Source of the DNA: Prosthecobacter algae
GTDB lineage: Bacteria; Verrucomicrobiota; Verrucomicrobiia; Verrucomicrobiales; Verrucomicrobiaceae
Reading direction: 5' to 3'
DNA length: 64,000 bases
Assembly (NCBI RefSeq): GCF_039542385.1
Contig: NZ_BAABIA010000004.1
Span: forward strand, 496,001 to 560,000
Positions 48,801 to 57,951 of the stretch are shown piece after piece. Both the position numbers and the translations under genes were made by a program. Under the pieces are notes generated by a model that did not search any database, had not been told where the DNA came from, and saw only the letters and a list, made by a program, of their open reading frames with translations. Positions within the stretch are counted from its first letter, which is position 1. Each line of letters starts with the position of its first letter.

Positions 48801-50470
48801 AAAACTCTACCCTCAGTTTTCAGGGGGCAATCCCTTTAGGCAACGGCTTTTTCTTTGACGATACAAAGGTGGATAAAGGCAGTTGGCCAGTGTCATTAAT
48901 GCATCACTTACTGGACAGGACTCCTGTCAATGGGTCCGTTGTATTGCCGTATATTGGAGGGTCGGAATTGCTAAACAACCCAACTCATACCCCCCACCGG
49001 CATGTAATCTATTTCGGGGGAATGTCTGAAGAGAGCGCACGACAGTTTAGTGACTTGTTCGCCCTCATCGAAGAACGAGTTAAGCCCGAGCGCGAGACTA
49101 ATAATCGGGAATCCCGTAAGTTGAATTGGTGGAGGTTCGGCGAGTTGGCCACCAAAATGTTTGAAGCAAAGGCATCCTATAAAACACAACTGGCTCATTC
49201 GTTTGGACCATTCACACACCTCGCCTTCTGTAGGATACCCGCAAACATCATAATTGGCGGTCCTCATGTGTGTATCCTGGACAGAGGAAACGCGCAGTTT
49301 GCATGTCTCCAATCGAGAGTTCACATGACGTGGGTTCAAATGATGAGCTCATCATTCCAGGATGGCCTTCGCTACACCCCGAGCGACTGCTTCGAAACCT
49401 TTCCATTCCCAGTAGGGTGGGAGACCGATTCGGCGTTAGAGGCAGCGGGTCAGGCGTACTACGAGTTCCGTGCTGAGCTGTTGGTGACGAACAGCGAGGG
49501 GTTGACGTCAACCTACAATCGCTTCCACGACCCCGAGGAAACCGCCCCCGGCATCCTCCGTCTGCGCGAACTCCATACGGCCATGGACCACGCCGTCCTC
49601 ACCGCCTACGGCTGGAGCGACCTCATGGAAACCGGCCGCACCGTGTGCGATTTCATCCCCGACTACTACGACGAACCCGAGGAAGAAGGCGGCGACCCCG
49701 TCCCCAAAAGCATCCGCTACCGCTGGCCCGACGCCACCCGCGACGAAGTCCTGGCCCGCCTCCTGAAACTCAACGCCGAACGCCACGCCCAAGAAGTCCG
49801 CCAAGGACTCCACAGCAGCACCGCTCAGAAAGCCGCCCAGAAAACCCCGGCCAAGAAAGCGACCCAAAAGGCGGCGAAGAAAGAGGTCCCCAAACAACCT
49901 GCTTCAAACCAGGAAGACACCCCGCGCCTAGCGCAGGCCTCCTTGCAATTTGGACCTGAGGATCTTGCTCTTTTCCAGGCACCGGTTGTTCCAGACGGTC
50001 GCCGGCCGCCTTCGGCTCCTCGTATCAAGGAGAGTGATCCCAACATCTATGCAACAGCATTGGTCGCGGCGTTGCTTCACGAAGCTCAAGGCCCATTGCC
50101 ATGGAAGCGCCTTCGTGACTCCTACATCCTGGCGACAATCCCAAGACTGATGGCGAGTCATGCTCTGCCAGATGATAGGCAACGAGTAGAGTCCTGGAGA
50201 AAGACTTGGGATCAAGTCGCTGGCCCAGAACACCTGCTGCAAGCGCTCATCAACCTCGGTGGGAGGAAACTTGCAGTGGAAGAACGCCCGTCGGGCGAGC
50301 CTGTCTTCCAACTTCAGGATGGATTCGTCATGAACCCCGAACCACACGTTTGCTATGATGCCTGGTTAGCACTTAGAATTTCCGAACCCTTTGCAGAAGA
50401 AGTGGAGCTTGAATTGGAGGAGTTCGATCTGGCTCAACTTGATCAAAAAGTGTTTGCTCTCGCCGCCTGA
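45851..50470 (+). CDS. drmMI: DISARM adenine-N6 DNA methyltransferase DrmMI
   Basis: The open frame reaches back into drmD, but the ATG at 45851 follows its stop by 11 bases and is the best start, giving 1539 residues. Methyltransferase motif I is DPAVGSGAF from D588 and motif IV is N842-P-P-Y845, as in gamma-type N6-adenine enzymes. A target-recognition region follows, then a Lys/Ala-rich linker (about residues 1315-1345) and a C-terminal domain of about 170 residues with unknown function. The enzyme marks host DNA so that DISARM can tell self from phage. The target-recognition part (48340-49500) and the C-terminal part are clearly poorer in GC than the rest, a sign of module exchange. Confidence 0.93.
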   Translation: MPAPEIIRSLEAHKRWLGYLQPDGLVVSAAALVDKGHYYQEAQRQRQIELIDHLSTAQSYDEETGTVEVTDFKAFAIDFLQWPAQEWVNAADLPDSCHILLKESTEVLAPFAALHLPRSQREQLSADQSPFQLLLYPSGHPEGEFDKVYENQANTWETTATRRLERLLRETGIPIGLLYSKSAIRLVYAPKGENPGHLTFRYADMLSTMGRPILGALDLLLGRPMLFLGDARNQLPALLQHSRTMQASVSTALAEQVLESLYELVRGFQAADARVHGDLLRGPMARDPDEVYHGLLTVLLRLVFLLFAEDRGLLPSSSLFNQHYSLHALFERLRRDAALHHDTMDQRFGSWPQILTLSRLIHSGCYHRDLAMPARLGHLFDPQRFPFLEGRSDDRSDVRDPAHSLPTVSDGTLYRVLEKLLILQGERLSYRTLDVEQIGSVYQTMIGFTLEIAQGTSIALKPAKSKGVPAFLDLDALLAAEPGKRAEQLQKTTDHKITGKAATALKDALSHDDLIAALERKIAHAASPEKAPPGSLILQPTDERRRSGSHYTPRALTAPIVKKTLEPILARLGDKPTPQQILDLKVCDPAVGSGAFLVEGCRQLGDALVSAWQHYGDRPVIPPDEDELLHARRLVAQRCLYGVDRNPMATDLAKLSLWLATLAKDHPFTFLDHSLRSGDALVGLSKKQIIAFHWDLSSDQAKQRQLGEDQLEKSIEVAINKRIGILEGGDHMLPGFKAELLQAADTALEKARRTGDLCVAAFFNGDKPRARAELRDRYLDTLIEIASTKDAKENFTKTNEVKAIVAQLRQGAPHPVLPFHWEIEFPEIFARGNAGFDAFVGNPPYAGKNTISAGNADNYAPFLQHQHLNSHGNADLAAHFFRRAYNHVREHGNVGFVTTNTIGQGDTRESGLAWLCTKASPNAEIYSAERRIKWPGIAAVTVSTVHLHRGIFTGDRYLDGKKTSFISAYLFHGGSHNSPETLIENSTLSFQGAIPLGNGFFFDDTKVDKGSWPVSLMHHLLDRTPVNGSVVLPYIGGSELLNNPTHTPHRHVIYFGGMSEESARQFSDLFALIEERVKPERETNNRESRKLNWWRFGELATKMFEAKASYKTQLAHSFGPFTHLAFCRIPANIIIGGPHVCILDRGNAQFACLQSRVHMTWVQMMSSSFQDGLRYTPSDCFETFPFPVGWETDSALEAAGQAYYEFRAELLVTNSEGLTSTYNRFHDPEETAPGILRLRELHTAMDHAVLTAYGWSDLMETGRTVCDFIPDYYDEPEEEGGDPVPKSIRYRWPDATRDEVLARLLKLNAERHAQEVRQGLHSSTAQKAAQKTPAKKATQKAAKKEVPKQPASNQEDTPRLAQASLQFGPEDLALFQAPVVPDGRRPPSAPRIKESDPNIYATALVAALLHEAQGPLPWKRLRDSYILATIPRLMASHALPDDRQRVESWRKTWDQVAGPEHLLQALINLGGRKLAVEERPSGEPVFQLQDGFVMNPEPHVCYDAWLALRISEPFAEEVELELEEFDLAQLDQKVFALAA

Positions 50471-50475
50471 TTCCC

Positions 50476-52539
50476 ATGAAGACCGACACTTCACAGCCAT
50501 CACTGGAACTGACTCTGAAAGAGCCTCCCATTTCATTTGTTCCTCTGCCAGGGCGTGAAGAGCCTGCCATCTGGGTTTCAAAGATTGGCGTGTTCAAAAA
50601 TTGGAAACCTGTGGAGGAGAATCAGCTCCGAGTCTTCACCCTCCACCGAGGGCTCAACATTCTGTGGGCGAACCCAGACGGGGCCAATCCAGAAGAGAAT
50701 CGGCTCAGCGGCCACGGTGCGGGGAAATCAACCTTTTGCCGTCTCATACGCCATCTCTTGAACGAAGACGCTGCTGGGACAGCGGCGTTCCTTGAAGGCT
50801 TGCGGCAGCGTTTCGATAATCCATGGCTGGTGGGCGAGGTCTGGGTCAGCGGCCAGCGTTGGCTGGTGGGTCGCCCGCTCAGTGATCACGGGCACCACTC
50901 ATTCGCCTTCAAAGGTGAGTCGTTGAGCTTTGATTACCCCGAAAAGCCGCCGCGCCAGGGATATAAGGAGTATCAAGAAGCGCTGGAGTCTGCTGCACTT
51001 GGAGGGGTGGTTCAAAAGCGTTTGCCTGATTCGCAAAAGGAACTGGATTGGCAGCGCCTGATTCCATGGCTTTCACGGGATCAAGAAGCCCACTACAGTG
51101 GGCTGTTGGAATGGCGACATAAGGACAGTGAACACAAAAGCCCAGTTCCGTCGCATGATGACCGAGGACACATCCTTCGTCTGGTGTTGGGGCTTTTGAA
51201 CAGTCAGGAGAAGGAACTGCTGGAAAAATACGCGCGTGAATACGAGCAGCACGAAAAGAAGGTCCGTGAGCGCCCTCGAAAAGAAAGCATCGTCGAGAAT
51301 GACCGCTCCCGTCTCTCCCAGGTTCTGGGAGGGTCCAAGATTCCCAATCCAGACGATGTGGAAGCTGACCTGCTGAAGGCGAACCTGGATCAGCATGTCA
51401 AAGAGCTCCGAGAAAGCGTCAACTTAGAGCCCGCCAAGCTTCGGCATGAGGAGGAAATTGCCCCCTTCATCAAGGAACTCGACTTGGCTCGGGCAGCGTG
51501 GGCATTCGCAGATGAATGGGCTGGGGAACTTGAAGATGTGATCACGAAAAAAGAGGCCGAACTCAGAGGAGAAACCCTTCCGGCTGCCCCGAGAATTGAG
51601 CCGAAAAGGCGGGACGTGATGAACAACATGATGAAAGGGCTGGGACCATTCCCTGGCTACTGTTCGCATGATATGAACGATGCATGGAGAGCCAAATGCC
51701 CAATCGCCAAACAACGGCCCACTGACGATGACGAAGTTGTTGATGCTGTGAAGCAGATTGCCGCTTCGCCCAAGAGTCCGAAGGAAGACGAGATCTCTCG
51801 CGACAAGGTGGAACTAGCGCGTCGCAACAAAGTGGTGGCTGAACGCAAAGCATTGCTAGACACTGCGCAGGCGAAAGTGAACGCACTAAGAACCCGTCAC
51901 GCTGCGGAGCTTGCTCAGATCAACTTTCCAAACCTACAGGCGGGTCAAATCGAAACGTATCTTTCGTCTTTCAAACAGTCGTATGCAGACTTGAAGACAT
52001 GGGATGCGGCGATTGATGAACATCATGATCAAAAACAAAAGCTGACCGCCGCGTTACAAAAACTGTCTGAACAACACGACACAGCAGTGCGTGCCTTCCA
52101 ACGTCTTTATGACTACTTCGCCAAAGAGTTGCTTGGGAGGCAAGTGACCGGCGAGGTGGAAATCAAGGCTGGCAAATCCATCCATCCAGAAATTGTGTTT
52201 GGAGGGAAGCGTGAAAGTGCGGCCTTGAAGGTAAGCAAATGGTTAGCTTTCGACTTAGCGGCCATGGTGTTTGGCACCACCAATCGGGACTGCCATCATC
52301 CTCGGTTCCTCATGCACGACAGCCCACGCGAGTCCGATCTCGCCCGAGGGATTTATTCGTCGATTTTCACCACAGTCCAAAAATGGGCGGAGTTGTTTGG
52401 CACTGAGCCACCATTTCAATACATCATCACTACCACTGAAGCTCCACCTGATCACCTTAACCGCGCACCGTGGAGACTCACGCCAGTCTTGGACGCTTCG
52501 ACGGACGAGGGAAGGTTGTTGGGGGTAAATCTGGAGTAG
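50476..52539 (+). CDS. SMC/ABC-like ATPase embedded in the DISARM operon
   Basis: The 687-residue protein has a Walker A G79-H-G-A-G-K84-S-T86 near the N-terminus and a C-terminal segment PRFLMHDSPRESDLARG (M613-H-D615-S616) that resembles the Walker B variant of DUF2326-type SMC-like ATPases. Between them are long helices rich in Lys, Glu, Arg and Ala with a central break holding C396 and C408. This is the layout of a RecN/Rad50-type coiled-coil ATPase with a hinge or hook. It follows drmMI by 5 bases. Its GC content is visibly lower than that of drmA and drmD. A DNA-end-sensing or effector role is possible but inferred. I do not know a named DISARM component like it. Confidence 0.8.
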   Translation: MKTDTSQPSLELTLKEPPISFVPLPGREEPAIWVSKIGVFKNWKPVEENQLRVFTLHRGLNILWANPDGANPEENRLSGHGAGKSTFCRLIRHLLNEDAAGTAAFLEGLRQRFDNPWLVGEVWVSGQRWLVGRPLSDHGHHSFAFKGESLSFDYPEKPPRQGYKEYQEALESAALGGVVQKRLPDSQKELDWQRLIPWLSRDQEAHYSGLLEWRHKDSEHKSPVPSHDDRGHILRLVLGLLNSQEKELLEKYAREYEQHEKKVRERPRKESIVENDRSRLSQVLGGSKIPNPDDVEADLLKANLDQHVKELRESVNLEPAKLRHEEEIAPFIKELDLARAAWAFADEWAGELEDVITKKEAELRGETLPAAPRIEPKRRDVMNNMMKGLGPFPGYCSHDMNDAWRAKCPIAKQRPTDDDEVVDAVKQIAASPKSPKEDEISRDKVELARRNKVVAERKALLDTAQAKVNALRTRHAAELAQINFPNLQAGQIETYLSSFKQSYADLKTWDAAIDEHHDQKQKLTAALQKLSEQHDTAVRAFQRLYDYFAKELLGRQVTGEVEIKAGKSIHPEIVFGGKRESAALKVSKWLAFDLAAMVFGTTNRDCHHPRFLMHDSPRESDLARGIYSSIFTTVQKWAELFGTEPPFQYIITTTEAPPDHLNRAPWRLTPVLDASTDEGRLLGVNLE

Positions 52540-52603
52540 CCCAATGCTTTATGAGGTGTTGCCTGAAAGCTGAAGAACGAATGCATTTGCCTTCTCGAAA
52601 ACC

Positions 52604-55600
52604 ATGACTCCCAGCCAAACCCGCACGGACCTCGCCGAAAACCTTGAACTGGACTTGATCGGCCCGCGCAACAGTCATGCCTGCGCCAACGAGCTGTTAA
52701 GTGACTCCCCCACGCAGTGGTATCTCACCGGGTTCCTGGTGCCGGTGAAGGCGGACATGGACACGAAGCTGGATGACACGGTGCAGGATGAGATCGACGA
52801 AGCGCCCGTCTCCGGCGGCTACGATGACAATGCACCCGTGGACCGTTCCGCCTCCGGCGGGAACTACCTGCCCGCCTCCATGGGCCTGACAGTGATCGTG
52901 CCTGCGGGCGCGAAAGAGATCTCGGTGGCGGTGGAGTGGGGAGACTACATCGAGGAAAAATATCTAGCGAAGGGGGAGAAGGGCGAGCCGAAGGAGCTGT
53001 ATGGCTACCGGCGGCTGCCTAGAGCGGTGACGATGTCGATAGCCTTGCCTTCGCTGCACAGCAGTGAGGCTGAGGAGCTGGAGATCCCTGGCAGCAAGAT
53101 CAAAACTGGGGACGCGGGCGGTATGATGCTGACCTGCATCGCCAGGCCCGCCCAAAGCCATGGGGCGCTCCCGCCAGGGTGCCGGGCGGTGACGGTGTTT
53201 CTGGTGAACAACCGGGTGGCGGACAAGGACCACTCCTACCGCGCCTGCGCCTACCAGGCGGTGTTGCGCGTGACCTGCGCCGAGGGACTGGTTGGACGCC
53301 CCGACTTGCGCGGTCTGGCCACGACCCTGCACTCGGACCCGGATCATGATCTGGCGGACCTGCATTTCCGCGATGTGCTGGACTACGGCATCGGTCACGG
53401 CGTGAGCGTGGTGTATGACAGCCGACCCGCTGCGATGGTGAACAGTGTGGAGACAAGCTGGGTGCCGCGCTACGAGGTGGAACGGGTGGTGGCGAGTGAC
53501 ATCCCGCAGGTGGAGTTCTCCATGCAGGCGCTGGCCAGCTTCACGGATGCTGGCCTACTGGGCGCTGCCTTGCGCCCGCTGGTGGTGCAATACCGTCAAT
53601 GGCTTGAGGCTCGGCTGGCCGAGGCTCAAAGCCTGACGACGGAAAAGCGCCGGAACGTGGCGCTGAATTTGGTCAATGAAGCCCGTGCTGCGGCGGACCG
53701 CATCGAGCAGGGGATCGCCCTGCTGGAAACGAATGCTGAGGCTTTCCGTGCGTTCACGCTGGCGAACCACTGCATGTTGGAGGCCGCAGCGCGCCGCCTG
53801 AAGGAGGTGCCACGGGAGAAGATCAAGTGGCGGCCCTTCCAGCTCGCTTTCATCCTGCTCAACCTGCCGGGCTTGGCTGATCCGCACAACGATCAACGGC
53901 GCATGGTGGAACTGCTATTCTTTCCAACCGGGGGCGGCAAGACGGAAGCGTATCTGGGCCTAGCTGCCTTCCAACTCCTGCACCGGCGGCTGACTTACCC
54001 CGGCATCCGCTCCGCCGGAGTGAGTGTGCTGATGCGCTACACGCTGCGGCTGCTAACGCTGGACCAGCTAGGCCGCGCCGCCGCACTGATCTGTGCCCTA
54101 GAACTGGAACGGCGGAAAGATCCCGCCACTCTGGGCACATGGCCCTTTGAGATCGGGCTCTGGGTGGGCTCCGGCGCGACCCCGAATCGTCTGGGCCACC
54201 AGGGCTACAGCGGGCCAGGGAAGGATGACACGGCCTACATCAAGACCAAACGTTTCCGTGAAAATGACCTGGCCAATCCTGCGCCCATCCCGCTGGAAAG
54301 CTGTCCGTGGTGTGAGACGCGATTTGGCAAAACCAGCTTCCGCATGGTGCCGACCGAAAAAGCACCAACGAACCTCCAAATCACCTGCCACAACTATGAG
54401 TGTCAGTTTTCCCAAGGCACGGGATTGCCCATCCTGACTGTGGACGAAACAATCTACCGACGACTACCAGCCTTCCTGATCGCCACGGTGGATAAGTTCG
54501 CCGCGCTGCCCTGGGAAGGGCGTGCAGGGGCGCTACTGGGACGCGTTAACTACTATGACGCGCTTGGCTTCTACGGCCCGATGGACGCCCCCAAGGGCAC
54601 CAAAATGGAAGACGTGCTGCCAGGGCCGGACCTGATCATCCAAGATGAACTTCACCTCATCTCCGGTCCGCTGGGCACCATCGCCGGGGTCTATGAGGTC
54701 GCCATCGAGAAGCTGTGCGAGCGCTTCTCCATCGACGGCCAGAAGGTGCGGGTGCCAAAGATCATCGCCTCCACCGCCACGGTGCGACGGGCGAACCGGC
54801 AGATTCAGGCGCTCTTTGGCAGGCCAACGACGCGCATTTTCCCCTCGCCAGGGACCAGCCGACACGATTCGTTTTTCGCCAAGACGGTCGCAATCAACCC
54901 CGAGGACGGCCAGACCAACGGGCGGCTGTATCTGGGAGTGGCAGCCCAAGGACGCAGCTTGAAGAAGGTGTTCCTGCGGGTGGCGCTGGCGATCATGAGC
55001 CGGACGCAGACGCTTTATTCCGGCAGCGATCCCGAGGCGAAAGCCTGCGCCGATCCTTACATGACGCTGCTTGGCTACTTCAACAGTCTGCGAGAGCTGG
55101 GTGGTAGCAGGCGCATCGTGGAGGATGAAGTGCTGATGCAACTGGACCGCTTCGCTAACCGCCAGCGGTTGGAGCCCGCTGATCCGATTTTCTCGAACCG
55201 GAGTATCGACATGAGCCAGATCCGCGAGCTAACCTCCCGAGTCTCCACCAAGGACATCGCCGCGACGAAGGAGAAAATGGGCAAGCCGCACTCCGATGGA
55301 GAAGGCTGCGATGTGGTATTGGCGACGAACATGATTTCCGTGGGTCTGGACGTGACCCGTCTGGGCCTGATGCTGGTTCTGGGGCAGCCGAAAGGCAGCT
55401 CCGAATACATCCAGGCGACCAGCCGCGTGGGACGTGAGGTGACGCGCCCTGGCCTGGTGATCACCCTGTTGAATCCGCACAAGCCAAGGGACAGATCTCA
55501 CTTTGAGCAGTTCCAGCTTTATCACCAGTCGTTCTATCGGTCCGTGGAAGCTACGAGCGTCACGCCCTTTTCCCCCAGAGCACTGGACCGCGCTCTCGGG

Positions 55601-56086
55601 GCGGCAATGGTGGGTATGATCCGCCATGCGGTGGAGAGCATGACACCGGCTCTCGGGGCGCAGCGCATCCTCTCCCCGGAGCTCAATGCCCGGCTGGAAC
55701 AATTCTGCCAGCTCATGGCGGAGCGTGCGCGTGATCACCGACCTGACGACCTGCCATCCATGCCCGCCTCCCAGGTGTATCATTATGTCCTGAACCGCTG
55801 CCGGGTGATGGTGGATGACTGGAAGGCTATCGCAACGGAATGGCGTAACCAGCACAACTCTAGCATTCAATACCAGCGTGAGGATCGCCAAAGCGGTGCG
55901 GCGGCTCTGCTTCATGACTTTCTGGATACGGCGGTGGAGAACCTGCCAGAGCAGTTCCGCAAGTTCCGGGCTAACCGCTCTATGCGTGATGTGGAGACGA
56001 GCACGGAGCTTTCCGTGAAGGAACTCAATGAGCCGATCACGGGAGGCATCCACGCCGCTCCCGTTCCCGCCCAACCAAACGCTTAA
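52604..56086 (+). CDS. drmA: DISARM helicase DrmA
   Basis: The 1160-residue helicase has the DrmA beginning (LAENLELDLIGPRN), an N-terminal beta-rich domain, then superfamily 2 motifs: Walker A P441-T-G-G-G-K446-T447, DELH at D681-H684 in IIQDELHLISGPLG, STATVRRANRQI (motif III), and ATNMISVGLDVTRLG with QATSRVGR (motifs V-VI). DrmA and DrmB form the core complex that loads on DNA with free 5' ends. The ORF ends 5 bases before drmB. GC is high, in contrast to the preceding ATPase gene. Confidence 0.95.
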   Translation: MTPSQTRTDLAENLELDLIGPRNSHACANELLSDSPTQWYLTGFLVPVKADMDTKLDDTVQDEIDEAPVSGGYDDNAPVDRSASGGNYLPASMGLTVIVPAGAKEISVAVEWGDYIEEKYLAKGEKGEPKELYGYRRLPRAVTMSIALPSLHSSEAEELEIPGSKIKTGDAGGMMLTCIARPAQSHGALPPGCRAVTVFLVNNRVADKDHSYRACAYQAVLRVTCAEGLVGRPDLRGLATTLHSDPDHDLADLHFRDVLDYGIGHGVSVVYDSRPAAMVNSVETSWVPRYEVERVVASDIPQVEFSMQALASFTDAGLLGAALRPLVVQYRQWLEARLAEAQSLTTEKRRNVALNLVNEARAAADRIEQGIALLETNAEAFRAFTLANHCMLEAAARRLKEVPREKIKWRPFQLAFILLNLPGLADPHNDQRRMVELLFFPTGGGKTEAYLGLAAFQLLHRRLTYPGIRSAGVSVLMRYTLRLLTLDQLGRAAALICALELERRKDPATLGTWPFEIGLWVGSGATPNRLGHQGYSGPGKDDTAYIKTKRFRENDLANPAPIPLESCPWCETRFGKTSFRMVPTEKAPTNLQITCHNYECQFSQGTGLPILTVDETIYRRLPAFLIATVDKFAALPWEGRAGALLGRVNYYDALGFYGPMDAPKGTKMEDVLPGPDLIIQDELHLISGPLGTIAGVYEVAIEKLCERFSIDGQKVRVPKIIASTATVRRANRQIQALFGRPTTRIFPSPGTSRHDSFFAKTVAINPEDGQTNGRLYLGVAAQGRSLKKVFLRVALAIMSRTQTLYSGSDPEAKACADPYMTLLGYFNSLRELGGSRRIVEDEVLMQLDRFANRQRLEPADPIFSNRSIDMSQIRELTSRVSTKDIAATKEKMGKPHSDGEGCDVVLATNMISVGLDVTRLGLMLVLGQPKGSSEYIQATSRVGREVTRPGLVITLLNPHKPRDRSHFEQFQLYHQSFYRSVEATSVTPFSPRALDRALGAAMVGMIRHAVESMTPALGAQRILSPELNARLEQFCQLMAERARDHRPDDLPSMPASQVYHYVLNRCRVMVDDWKAIATEWRNQHNSSIQYQREDRQSGAAALLHDFLDTAVENLPEQFRKFRANRSMRDVETSTELSVKELNEPITGGIHAAPVPAQPNA

Positions 56087-56091
56087 CCCGC

Positions 56092-57951
56092 ATGTCCATT
56101 CAGCAACTTCGCTCAAGCCAACTCATCACCACCTTCGGCACCGGGGCCATGGTGGACCTGCCAGATGCGGCGGTCATCATCAGCGGTCCTGACCATTGGA
56201 CCTACCGGGAGGATCAAATTGCCGATCACTTGATCCGCGAACCTCGGCTGAGCAAACGCGTGGCAGAGTATCTCAACCAAGCCTTCGGCCACACGCTGTC
56301 TGACGTGGAACTGCGCCGGCCACCGCGCATGAGGGAATCCTTCCAATACACCGGGGCGACGCCACTGGTGACAGGTTGGAAATTCCCAGAGTGGTATGTG
56401 GTGCAGAAAATCGAAGATCGCCAGGGAGCTAAGGGCAGACGATTGGTAGGCAAGCATCTGCTGGAGAGGAACGGCGACTACCGCGACCAACAGGGGAAGA
56501 GTCACAAGGTGGTGCCCATACGATTCGTGCGGGCGTGTGAAAGCGGACATGTGGATGACATCGACTGGCTAGCCTTCGTACATCACAAAACCTCACGGAA
56601 CTGTCCGAAGGCCATGCAGGGATTGTATCTCGTGGAGCGGGGCAACTCCGGCGCGCTGTCGGACATTGTGATCAGTTGTGAATGCGGAGAGAGCCGGACC
56701 CTGGCCGCCGCGCAGAAGGACCAGCATTCCCTGGGAAGCTGTACCGGCAGGCGACCCTGGCTCGGGCCGCTCAGCCGGGAACAATGCGGACGGGTATCCA
56801 GGCTCCTCGTGCGCAGTGCCAGCAACGCCTACTTCCCTCAGCTCTACTCGGTGATCTCGATCCCCGAGCGGTCATCAGCCTTGGCGACAGTGTTGCGGAA
56901 GTTTGAGGCCGACCTCCAAATCGTCACGAGCGTGGAAATCCTGGCGATGGCAAGGCTGATGAACGGCGCGCTCAACGCGAGCTTGGGAGGCAGATCCAAT
57001 CAGGAGGTCTTCGAAGCGCTCGAACTGCTGCGGTCCAATGCTTCCCAGCAGGATATGAGCGCAAAGACCCTAGAGTTCGCCGCCATCACCGGACCGGTGG
57101 AGCCGATGGAAAACGACCAGCATGACGGTGACTTCCTTATCCGCCACCTGCCGCCTGAGTTGTGGCAGGATGATGCCTTGCTCGCAGAATGCCTTCAGCA
57201 GGTGGTGCTGGTGGACAGGTTGCGCGAAGTCGTCGCGCAGGTTGGCTTCACCCGCTTCGAGTCCGCAGGCAAACGCCTGGATGGAGAACTCGACATGGAT
57301 CTCAACATCACTCCGGCCCCGCTGGCGAAGGATAAGATCAATATCATCCCGGCCTTCGAGAACCGAGGTGAAGGCTTTTTCCTCCACTTTTCTCCGGAAC
57401 GAATCAACGCCTGGATGGCGCGGAAGCCTGTCCAAGAACGAGCAGAAATTCTGCGGGCCGGATACGCTTTGCACGCGGAGGCCAAACAACGCGATCCAAA
57501 TCAGTTTCATGGAGTGGCCTATTACTTCCTTCACACCTTCTCCCACCTGATTCTTCAGCGTATTTCCCTGGAATGCGGATACCCGGCGAGTTCCATCAAA
57601 GAGCGCATTTACTGCAACCAGGCGCTTGGGCACTATGGCATCCTGCTTTACACCGGCACTTCGGATGCCGAAGGCACACTGGGGGGCCTAGTAGAAGCCG
57701 CGAAATGCATTCGTGGCATCTTCCGTTCCACGCTCGAAAGCGCAGCCATATGCTCTGCTGACCCGGTCTGCTCCAACGCCAAGCCCCAACCGAACAATCC
57801 CAACCATCTGCTCCTGGGCAGCGCCTGCCATTGCTGCACCCACCTGCCGGAAACTTGTTGTGAGCAGATGAATCAATACCTCGACCGTGCGCTCGTCATC
57901 CCCACTCTGGAAGACCTCGGCTGTGAGTTCTTTTCTTCCCAAGCATTATGA
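56092..57951 (+). CDS. drmB: DISARM protein DrmB (DUF1998)
   Basis: The 619-residue protein begins SIQQLRSSQLITTFGTGAMV, the standard DrmB opening, and includes cysteine pairs likely to bind zinc (for example CECGESRTL, CTGRRPWLG, and the cluster CHCCTHLPETCCEQ near the C-terminus). The DUF1998 region is around residues 480-600 (HTFSHLILQRISLECG). It works with DrmA, helping it bind and activate on DNA. The gene overlaps drmC by four bases (ATGA at 57948). Confidence 0.95.
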   Translation: MSIQQLRSSQLITTFGTGAMVDLPDAAVIISGPDHWTYREDQIADHLIREPRLSKRVAEYLNQAFGHTLSDVELRRPPRMRESFQYTGATPLVTGWKFPEWYVVQKIEDRQGAKGRRLVGKHLLERNGDYRDQQGKSHKVVPIRFVRACESGHVDDIDWLAFVHHKTSRNCPKAMQGLYLVERGNSGALSDIVISCECGESRTLAAAQKDQHSLGSCTGRRPWLGPLSREQCGRVSRLLVRSASNAYFPQLYSVISIPERSSALATVLRKFEADLQIVTSVEILAMARLMNGALNASLGGRSNQEVFEALELLRSNASQQDMSAKTLEFAAITGPVEPMENDQHDGDFLIRHLPPELWQDDALLAECLQQVVLVDRLREVVAQVGFTRFESAGKRLDGELDMDLNITPAPLAKDKINIIPAFENRGEGFFLHFSPERINAWMARKPVQERAEILRAGYALHAEAKQRDPNQFHGVAYYFLHTFSHLILQRISLECGYPASSIKERIYCNQALGHYGILLYTGTSDAEGTLGGLVEAAKCIRGIFRSTLESAAICSADPVCSNAKPQPNNPNHLLLGSACHCCTHLPETCCEQMNQYLDRALVIPTLEDLGCEFFSSQAL

